Origin: Rhytidiadelphus loreus
Taxonomy: Eukaryota > Streptophyta > Bryopsida > Hypnales > Hylocomiaceae
Direction: 5' to 3'
DNA: 64,000 nt
NCBI GenBank assembly: GCA_947034895.1
Contig: OX344765.1
Location: forward strand, 40,677,001 to 40,741,000
The position numbers and the translations under genes were made by a program. This document shows positions 55,480-64,000 of the stretch, piece after piece. The notes under the pieces were generated by a model. The model saw nothing but the letters and a program-made list of their open reading frames with translations. It searched no databases and was not told the DNA's origin. Every line of letters starts with the position of its first letter. The first letter of the stretch is position 1.

Positions 55480-58400
55480 GTTCAACTTAAGATTCAATTT
55501 CCTGCAGCACTCTTAAAATTTATGAATAATTAATCAATTCCATAGATAATCACTTGGTTTTATTTACTCTCAACCAGTGATTCTACTTTGGGTGATACAT
55601 AGCTGAAAAGCGCCATAAGCTAAGTTAGGACTGTTTGAGCTATCAACGTAAGAAAGGAAATGAAACTTACCGAATCGCTACAATAGAAATCGCATGAAAC
55701 CTGCCTGTACGCGCCGACAGACTGGCATATCGCCAGCTCCAAAACGGCCACCGTCTTCCTCACCGCGCGGCAAACTTCTGCAGAAATTAGCACTGCGCGC
55801 TCCACCTCTTCCGCGCCGCGATTGCACGGCTGGGGTTCATTGTCGTCTGTCCCATACCTGCACATGAACCATACCCGTCAAGTGCTCTAGGGGACTGAAA
55901 TTATTGTAGCTTTAAGTTTTGTCAGAGGCGGGCTCCATTGCCATTGATGGGCTGCCTGGAGGTCCAGGCTCCAGCCTGCGCATTCACGGCGCGCAGGGCT
56001 GGAGGGGCCGGACCCTCTCCTGGACCCCTATTTCGAGAACGAGACTTGCTAATGTCTGCTACTACTGCCGGTAAAAGCTGAAGGGGGCTGGGTCCCCCGA
56101 AATAGTCATTAGGTTTTTTTGGCCCCTGCAGGTCCTTGCCTCCAGGTGCAATGGAGACCGGCCAGAGGCAGCCTCTAGCCGGTCTCCATTGCACCTGGAG
56201 GGAAGGACCTGGAGTGGCCAAAAAAAAGGCGCAAATTAGAAAGCTAATGGGTCGAAGAAATGAACGGGTGCGGCAACACCCCAAAATTGACCTCAACCGA
56301 AGACTCGTTCTCGAAATAGGGGTCCAGGGCCAGGGGAGGCTTCGGCCCCTCCAGCCGTGCGGCCCTGTTTGTGCGGGCTGGAGCCCTGACCTTCAGCCAG
56401 CCCATCAGTGGCAATGGAGCCCCGGACCCCTCCGATCCTGGAGGTCCAGGGGCTAATGTAGACCGCCTCTAACCTCCACTACTCTTCACAGTCTGGAATT
56501 TGCCACCACTGGTGCTTGAATTGTGCCAGAGGTTTTCTTGAATGCTTGGAGGTTGTGGGCGGCTGAGCGCCTCTAGCAGCAATCGTGTTCTCGTTGTGGG
56601 GCTAAAATTCTTGGTTTCACATGATGGTGCAGCGATGTGGGGCGGTTTGGTGGCACCATTGGCGGCTACTCCATTCAGTCCAGCAGTAGCATTTGGAGAT
56701 GCAATTGCAAGCGAGCAGCAATCTGGCAAGCGCTCCCCCAATCTGTCAATGTATTCATCATATGTTTTGCTCTCATTATTTCTGTCATGGCTTCGATGAA
56801 AGATTATTATGTTTTGCACTCTGATCTTCACTGTAAACCCTTCGTTCCTATAATTGTGATTTCTGGTCAAGGCGCAGCAAGTGAGCAAGGCAAGTGATCC
56901 TCACAGAATTTGCTGTTGTGGTCGGACTGTAGGGTTTCCTGCCTAACGAATCACGGCGGTCATGGCTCCAAGCAACGAGTTCTCATGATATCGAGACGTG
57001 GAAGTCGAAAGCGCATGAGCAGCAGCTCCCATTCCAGCAAATTCTGATAGCATCTTCCTCCGCTACACTAGCTACATCCGCTTCCACATCGGGTGCCATG
57101 GTCACTTAACCTGGTGATGAATCTGGGAGTGCGAGCGACACAGCTGCGCAGAACGAGCAACTAAGCAGTACGACTCTCGATGTGGATTGCCTGCGATAAC
57201 TCCGACTGCCCCCGAACGGAAACGCAAGTAAGGTCATTCATATTTCACCGTAGAGCCTGGCACTATTAATTTAAAATCATATTGCTTGACCCTATAAGAG
57301 ATGTCGCGTCCCGCATACAGAGGACTTTGCGCCGCATAATCCAAGTTTCTTCTCAAAGGGAACCGGCGCTCCAGTGCTTAACGTCTCTTACATCTTGCTG
57401 GAAAACACAGGACAAGAATGATTCAAAGAACACTTAGTCATGAGCGGGTATACTGTCAGCATTGTCTAAGTGGATGAAATCAAGAACACCATCTAAGTAA
57501 CAAATGGAGTAGTACCAATGGTTCTCTAACTACGAAACTCAAATCTAAGTAATGCTGAATATGACGAACGCTAATGTAAAAGTTCCAATAAACAGTACTT
57601 GTATAAATAGTGAACTTACTTAGTTTGTTGTTGTGATCGCAGCCTGACATAATTGCGTTAAATGGTTCGATCAACGTGCCCCCTTTCCTTCCCTGCTGGA
57701 GATTGGATAATATATGTCATTGAGGCAACTTCGATTCAGACTCATGGTTTCCAGACCCTCTGACACACGTAAGCCCTCGCGAATATGACCATGAAGTTAC
57801 AGAAAATTTCTTAATAGCTGAAAAGATAAGTACACCTTACGTCCTTACTGAAATGTATACATTCTACTAAAATGTGTACTACAGAGGTTGAGAATCTAGG
57901 GTTCTATTGATTTGGAGAATCACCGAAACCCTCACCTGGTGAGATGCATAGACTTTTGGAATGTGAAGCACATACCTTATCATTGTCGAGAAGAAGATGG
58001 TTCGAGATCTCCAGAAGCGGGTTGTCAAATGCGCGCAGAGCCAGGAGCCCGGTGCATATGGTTGGCTGAGAGAGACACTCGCTTTCAGCCTGCAAGCCGT
58101 TGGGTTCAGTACTGCAAAGATGTGTCCCTCTCACCGAACCATCCGAACCGAGACACTGACGATCACCGACTCCATCGCGGAGGAAGGGTACATTGGTGAT
58201 TTGGTCCCACCTGGTCTTCCCAAACTGCCTGCATTCACGGCGATTCCGTGTCTTCCGTGTACCTGTGGGATGTCTTCTCTCCTGATATTAAAACCACCGT
58301 TGTAAGACACTAGCCAAAATCCTGTAGCCGCTGCTACCTGAAAGTCAGATTCACTTCACATGCGTGGTCCCCAACCATGCGAGCCTCTCCCAAGCTCAAG

Positions 58401-59760
58401 AACACACCTTGAAACTGAAAACAGGATTGAATCAAAACAAGACAGACGACTGACCTCCATAGCTTCACCAGGCACAGTCCATTAAACAATGCAGCCAGAC
58501 TTTATGACAGAAACAATGGACCCCGCAGTCGATCAGTTTAAACATCTGTACTGAGCCCATTCCTCCAGTCTCGTTTAAATTGAATAGACTGCTTCCCTTA
58601 TTGGTAGCGTCAGTGCCGATCGACAGGAGCTGTTCCAAAAATACGCGGGAGATCAATCCCGAGGTCAAGAGCCCATGTTCGGATCGGAGCGAGCTTTGGC
58701 GTTACAGCACCCCCATCGTTGCTCACTGCATACAACCAATAAATAGCCAAGTGACCAGCTCATGAAGTTGAGTAAAAGATAAACCATAAAGCAACCAAAG
58801 TTGAAAAAAAGATAAAGCATACACTCATCAAGTTGAAAGTTGTTAGGATGAACACTGATTTCAAATGAATGTCAGTGATAGTTAATTAGTGTTGAAATAA
58901 ACCTAAGGCACTACAAAATAAAGCTCAAACTGTGATGTCTACATCGGGACGACTATGTATTAGATAATAGATGAGCCATGCGCTAACAACGAGTAGGTTA
59001 TCGTACATAACCGGTTGTACATTTTTCAATCACAACATTTGATCTTCATAATCCAAGAGTGTAGGAAGCAAGCTGAAACTTGCAAGTAAAGAAGGTTATG
59101 AATTGCAACTTGTAATGGCAATGGTGATGGGTTGCCAATGGGACGGTGCGTCAGTGCCGTGTTAATGTTGAAAAGTCAACAACTGGTTATGTACGTAGTT
59201 TGACTGATGCAAAGAAAATGCATTGACCACACATTAGAACTTCCTTCCTTCCTGCAAATTATATCAGTTGATAGTCAGAAAATCTGCTATGGTACAATTG
59301 CAGCAGACCCATATCCCCAAATCAACTTTGAATCTGGCTTAGAATGCATGTCCTGCATGGATCAGGGATGAGATTTAGAAAATCAGTTGACTGCGGTTAT
59401 GTCGACTGCAGGGATCAGGAATACGGAGCCCTAACTTACCTGAAATTGCAGGATGCAGCATTTACAGTCCAATACAATTATCTGAAAGACTCCCAGACTT
59501 ATTACTTACAAAATATTCTACTCCCGGAACTCAAAGCAAACATACAAATTACTCCAATTCCTTGCAAACAAACCCACTCATCACATCTTTACATATGGTC
59601 TAACTATTCTCTATATCTTCAATATCACAACACAAATTAAACATCCCATATTGCAACACAATCATCCAAATAACAATATGTTACAATCCATAGTACAAAT
59701 GCTAAAAGAAAAGGAAAACTCCTCTCACACTTCACAGAGTCAAAACCCATATAACTAAAA
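55480..59760. repeat. Duplicated block B
   Basis: This is the partner of block A (36597-36759 plus 43998-49450) in the same orientation. It lacks the LINE, the TTAA MITE and the internal tandem duplication, and has its own insertion at 55899-56473. Short open frames here (for example 57912-58199 and 59344-59640) share some peptides with block A, such as RFRKxxxCGYxDC, but DNA identity alone can explain that. No gene is called. Confidence 0.75.
55899..56473. mobile_element. GC-rich foldback insertion in block B
   Basis: Block A reads GGGGACTGATCTCCACTACTCTTC without a break. In B the two halves are separated by this insertion. It has GC-rich arms in inverted orientation: AGAGGCGGGCTCC, CATTGCCATTGATGGGCTG, CTGGAGGGGCC, GACCCCTATTTCGAGAACGAG and their complements. 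At the centre is a 22-bp perfect stem (TCCAGGTGCAATGGAGACCGGC) with a 15-base loop. No transposase is present. The class is unknown to me. Confidence 0.8.
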
Positions 59761-59834
59761 TATCAAAGGCAATGAGGAAGTAGATGCACTAGCTAAATCC
59801 GGAAATAAAAAAGAATATGAAAATGCACACTATT

Positions 59835-60155
59835 AGCCTTTTTATCTATGTAAAGATGACTAGCCCTCCCCCCACCTAATGCCCTACAATTCTACAAAGG
59901 ACACATCAAATTCTTCGAATCCTAGCTCAACAAATAAAAGTAATTACAAACAATAAAGAATTAACCAAAAACTTTACTAGTATCAATAAAAGGACAAACA
60001 ACATAAACATAGAATATAAACTCTTCATAAAAAAATTTGCACAAATATAAACAATTTTTAGAAAACTCCACAAATTTCAAATGAACAAATCACACAAATT
60101 CTTAAATTCAAATAAAGACAATATATGGGAAACTTTACAAAACACCAGTATTTTG
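59835..60155. repeat. AT-rich direct repeat, copy 2
   Basis: Partner of 50955-51245, starting at GATGACTAGCCCTCC and running through CATAGAATATAAACTCT and CTTAAATTCAAATA. It carries a small extra stretch in the middle. Confidence 0.8.
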
Positions 60156-60975
60156 AGTATATTGGTTTGAGAATATGTGGGAAAAATTTCAGAAATTTCT
60201 ACCATTCAAATTCATTGAAATCATTTTTTGGCCTTGCAAAAAATAGGGCAGTTGCGCTTCACAAGCTCACTTTTCTATGAAAAATGTCCAAAATGGTGGT
60301 GCTTCTTTGGATTCTTTTCTGTAGATAAGTTGTCTACATGCTTAAAAATTTTCACATCATTTGGAATTGTATAGCATGTAGGAAAAAAATAGTAAATAGA
60401 AAGAAGTAGACAAAGATTCAAAGTACTAAATTGGTAAGAATTTAGTTATGGAATTGAAAAATGCCAATCTCAATGGTTGAAATGTTGTAATAAACAATCT
60501 ACATCTTATGATTTTATTTTTTTCAAAAAATTATGAAAATTGAGTAAAATAAAAGACTTCATTACTTCAAAGTTTATTTTAGAGTAGAGATTCCTTTACT
60601 ACCCACAAACTAAAACTCCTCATAACTTTTGACTCATTGATCAAAATGGAATGATTCAAAGCTTTCCACATACATATCACTTTAGAAATGATTTCAAATT
60701 TCAAAATTTTTTTCTCAAAAAAAATGATTTTTTCTGATCTAACTGGATTGTCCAGTCTGTCCTATTGGGAAAAAAAATAACATATTAGGCCATAACTTTT
60801 TACTCATATTTCCAAATGTCATGAAATTTAGTGCATTTAAAAAATATTCCTTGTCCCCATCTTCTATTAAAATTTTAGGCTATAATATGCAAATATCCAG
60901 TCACAAGTACTTGCCCAAAATTTATATGTTGCCCCAAAATGCATGTTCACTTGGTCCTTTAGGGGTTATCAATCA
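60156..60975. repeat. AT-rich TTAA-family member, one end present
   Basis: The right end reads TTGGTCCTTTAGGGG at 60953-60967, followed by TTAT instead of TTAA. Upstream blocks (CATAACTTTTTACTCAT, CTTGCCCAAAAT) fit the right interior of 4451-5364. The left end was not found. Confidence 0.6.
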
Positions 60976-61244
60976 ATTGAAGATCAATTTTGTTAAAATG
61001 GTAGCACATCAATACTTTGGCACCTTTCAAAATAAATGTTCTAAAACAAAAATCCACACTTGTCCAAGATTTTAGACCTACATGTACATATGTCATAATT
61101 TTTGGCACCAAAATCATCACACTTTAACCTTATTGACATTAGTCACAAAATGGGAGAAAATACTAGTGGAAGGATTTTTTGATTGACTTCAACTAATATT
61201 AGTTGATTTGTATATATGTGTTGTGTGCTCTATCTGCTTCGACA

Positions 61245-61605
61245 TAAGGTAGAACTTCCTAATACCACCATCCACCCAATTTCATCACCTACAACATTCT
61301 CCCAATTGTGCCAGTTAGTGGCCTATCTATTACCACAATCTTTACAATCCTTTATCATGATGGCAATGCACTTAGGAAGCGAACACATCAGCCTAGGCTT
61401 TAACAAGAGGCTACTCACAGTTTAACATTTCAGCTTTGAAAAATCATAAAAACTTCACTTCTCGTTGAAATGTCTTCATTTTTTTTGCAATTGACTTCTC
61501 TCAAACTTTTCTATCTACGAAAAATTTGGGAGTTGACAAATAGCTTCTCCAAAGTACCTAGATAGCAAATCTATGCGGGAATGGGCAGTTTTACTTTTAT
61601 GTATG
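61245..61605 (-). repeat. Dispersed repeat, inverted partner of 3805-4175
   Basis: The reverse complement matches 3805-4175 throughout. A short open frame at 61216-61425 falls in it and is not supported as a gene. Confidence 0.8.
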
Positions 61606-61666
61606 TGCTGTATTCACTATCTGTTTTGAAATGTGGTTTGGTCGTCCTTGCCCTTGAATTGGGGTA

Positions 61667-62311
61667 AGAGCATCCTCAGTAGACCACTGAAAAAGGTGCT
61701 GAATTAGAAATTTACAGGGTGGTACCAGGGTGGAGCTCAAGAATACTCGATCTAATGCTTCCTCAAAACCTCAATTCTCGCGCTGCAAATAGTATCTCCA
61801 CGTATGGCGCAATCTTTATTTATCCAGCGGCCTGGATACTGCTCTGAAAAGCTTAGCTTTGTCAACGCTTGTTGATGGCAGCGACCGGTGCATGCAGGGT
61901 GAAGAAGGGGACGAAATACTCTTTTGGTCGTCCCTTTATACGGCCAGGGTGAACTGACCCCCTCGCTCGGCCCTGCGGGCAAACCCTGGAATTATTTATT
62001 TTCCGCACATGAATTTTTTTGCAAGTTTTTAATTCATTTTTGCGATCACAGACCCCAAATTAGTGAAGAGAGGTCAAGAGTGTACCCTAGAACGGCCCAA
62101 AATAGGGGGCTTTTTTTTTTACATGCACCCCTGGGGTCAATCCACCCTGATCCTTTATACTCTCGTACCAAACTTTGCAGCGACCCCTACAGCGTGTCGA
62201 GTAGCTCGGCAGAGGAATGTCAAGGAAATGGAGCTGCTACAGTGACTCTGAAATGGACGGATCCAGTGTCCCAATTCAGAGTGATCACTGAGGATGCACT
62301 GAGGATGCTCT
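61667..62311. mobile_element. Non-autonomous DNA transposon with 14-bp inverted repeats
   Basis: AGAGCATCCTCAGT at 61667 and ACTGAGGATGCTCT ending at 62311 are perfect inverted repeats of the GAGCATC type seen in plant MITEs. The right end also carries a tandem CACTGAGGATG repeat. I could not fix a target duplication. The interior is GC-richer than the flanks, and its open frames have no family match. Confidence 0.65.
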
Positions 62312-62504
62312 GAACTGAGCACTCCTGGCTTGCGCTTGGTTGTAACTTATTACTCTTTCTTTGCAATGAAATGTTCTCTTCATTTGCACTCACATGCAAG
62401 AAACAACTAAAAAGCTTTCATCTTCAAGTAATTTGGGTAATAAACACACATGAGTGTAGTCAAACCATTGCATACATGGCTGTCTTAATGTTGTACTTAT
62501 TGCC

Positions 62505-62575
62505 ATGTATGAGAGATTTGGTTGCAGCCATGTCACCAAATTGAAGGCATTCCATCTTGCTAATTGAAAGCATCA
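62505..62575 (-). repeat. Short LINE-like 3' scrap
   Basis: GAGAGATTTGGTTGCAGCC, CACCAAATTGAAGGCATTCC and ATCTTGCTA match parts of 54107-54190, with the piece between them missing. The preceding GTCTTAATGTTGTACT also occurs at 53722. Confidence 0.55.
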
Positions 62576-63375
62576 CTGTTTCATTTGCTTAAAAAATAAA
62601 TAAAAAATACACACTTTTCTTTGTAAAGTAGCACCTAAAAGAGACTACTTATAGTCTCCAACAACTAAATAATGACCTTGAATGAACACTTCCAAGATTC
62701 AAGACAACAATGCCAAATAAAGAATTTTTAAGCAACCAATGAAAGTTTAGACATTTTGTGCTTTAAGGGTGACCATTCAAAGTGATGCTAGTGTTAAGTA
62801 TAGACTACTCTATATTCTCAATTTTGAAAATTTATAAAATATAATAATTAGTGTGTTAAAAAGTTACAAAATCACTTGAATTGCATTTCTCTTGGGTTTG
62901 CTAATAACGTCATCAAATTTTATGGTCATTCAATCTTTCAGGGACTAAAAGAAGTTTCTCTTAGCCCGGTTCTTTCCAAAAGAAAATGTGCTTCTACCTT
63001 AGCTAGCGTCATTTCCCACAGAAATTTTGAATATAAGGTAGGAGGTTCATAAATCGCTCATTTAAGCCTACCTACTTCATCAATGACAGTAATAGATATT
63101 TCAAGGAGCATGCCACTCAACCCTATACAGGAGATGCATTTAGAACCCAGTCGATTTAAGGACCTGCTACCTTATATGGTAACAGTCTTAACCAAAAGTA
63201 GCTGTTTCACCTAAGTCGGCAACAGGCGGTGTTTGGGGAACTAATCATGGTTGGTTATGGGCGTTACAGGAATTAGGGGGCTGACTTTTGGCAAGGAATT
63301 ATTCACTACGGTCGAGGCTGAGAATACCCGTAAGCCTAATAACGCTTTCTTGCCAGGTTTGATCTTGAATTTATA
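62576..63375. other. No recognisable gene
   Basis: Mixed sequence with no credible open frame. I see nothing to annotate beyond scattered AT-rich runs. Confidence 0.3.
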
Positions 63376-63835
63376 ACGGATGTACAGCATCAGTCTCTTA
63401 ATAAAAGTATAGATGCCGGATGGCCCGGATCTGGACTCTAGAATCTGGATGCATGCCAACGACTAATTAAAGAAGCAACGTCAAAGAATAGTATAAGTAA
63501 GTACAGAAATCCTGTAACAAGTCTGTTCCTCGATCTCTTCGGCGCGCTTTTTGCACCTCTGTCCTCCAGAAGGTCATCAAGAACAAACCTTGCAATATGA
63601 GTCATTCACGTGCAATACCGCGTTGCGCTGTTCAACCGCGTCCTTGATCCTGCTACGGAGGAAATGCTTTCGAACGCCTCCGCTTCGGCAAAAGCTTAGC
63701 GCGCTGCATACCTTGCTGTTCGATTCTTCGCTGTCTTGAATGTTGGTAAACTTATTGGTGGTTGTTGCGATTGGAGCGGAGTGAATGGGCAACTTGTACG
63801 CACGATTGTGAATCGCAATCATACAACGTCGGCAC
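63376..63835. repeat. Third copy of the 54296-54700 repeat
   Basis: AACGGATGTACAGCATCAGTCT at 63376, CTTAGCGCGCTGCATACCTT at about 63695 and GATTGGAGCGGA near 63770 match the 54.3-54.7 kb pair. The segment TGGATGCATGCCAACG is inverted relative to CGTTAGCATGCATCC at 54355, so an internal inversion has occurred. Confidence 0.7.
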
Positions 63836-64000
63836 CTTTGTGCACGTGACACTTGCGATTGTTGGGGGTCGTACTCGATCGGCGAGCTACGCTTCAAGGA
63901 TACGGTAGCCCACCACTTCATGATCGACGCCGAGCTAGTGCAACTGACGAATAAAAATGCCTTCAGTCGCATTGCACGAACCTGCTGGCCCTAAGATCCT

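Noticed and set aside
55922..56456. Long open frames on both strands in the GC-rich stretch
   Set aside because: They lie inside the foldback, arise from high GC and symmetry of the arms, and show no family pattern.
1..64000. CRISPR arrays, bacterial operons, riboswitches
   Set aside because: Introns, plant retroelements and gene style show nuclear plant DNA. No regularly spaced short direct repeats were seen.
1..64000. Reassigned TAG codon as an explanation for the LINE stops
   Set aside because: The TIR-kinase gene has no internal TAG in frame, and the LINE also carries frameshifts. Decay by C-to-T change is the simpler reading.

Overview
The window looks like nuclear DNA from a land plant with a large, repeat-rich, AT-rich genome. 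Evidence: plant-type Ty3/gypsy, Ty1/copia and L1-like LINE elements, PIF/Harbinger and CACTA-type DNA transposon remains, GT-AG introns of about 100-600 nt, and a TIR domain plus protein kinase of plant style. The TIR and kinase sequences remind me most of non-seed plants (moss, liverwort, lycophyte or fern). That is a judgement from memory of the families, not a search.

Layout. 1-6.5 kb: a decayed Harbinger transposase, an intact-looking TTAA-flanked non-autonomous DNA transposon, and a plant-transposon-protein relic joined to a copia LTR fragment. 7.8-18 kb: a degenerate Ty3/gypsy element on the minus strand, with polypurine tract, pol, gag, two odd leader ORFs and an Asp-type primer binding site. 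18.4-22.35 kb: a minus-strand Ty1/copia relic with two DNA transposons nested in it. 22.6-30.1 kb: the only gene I can model with confidence. 31-36.6 kb: foldbacks, AT-rich repeats and a CACTA-type element. 36.6-49.4 kb and 55.5-59.8 kb: two copies (A and B) of one GC-richer duplicated block. Copy A is split by a 7.2 kb LINE. 50-64 kb: more AT-rich dispersed repeats, LINE 3' fragments and small non-autonomous transposons.

Main result. I could chain thirteen minus-strand exons from 30136 down to 22620. Every intron is GT-AG, every splice phase matches, there is no internal stop, and the coding length is 4392 nt (1463 residues). The predicted protein has an N-terminal membrane anchor, a middle part with TPR-like helices, a TIR domain that keeps the catalytic-type glutamate, and a C-terminal protein kinase. 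The TIR exon is flanked by about 190-nt direct repeats: the intron after it is a diverged copy of the tail of the intron before it. It is also a symmetric (1-1) exon of 618 nt, so skipping it would leave an in-frame TPR-kinase. This suggests how a TIR domain was added to a kinase gene, and a TIR-plus/TIR-minus splice switch is possible.

The rest is mostly mobile DNA. Copies A and B act as each other's empty-site controls, which dates and delimits several insertions: the LINE and a TTAA element in A, and a GC-rich foldback in B.
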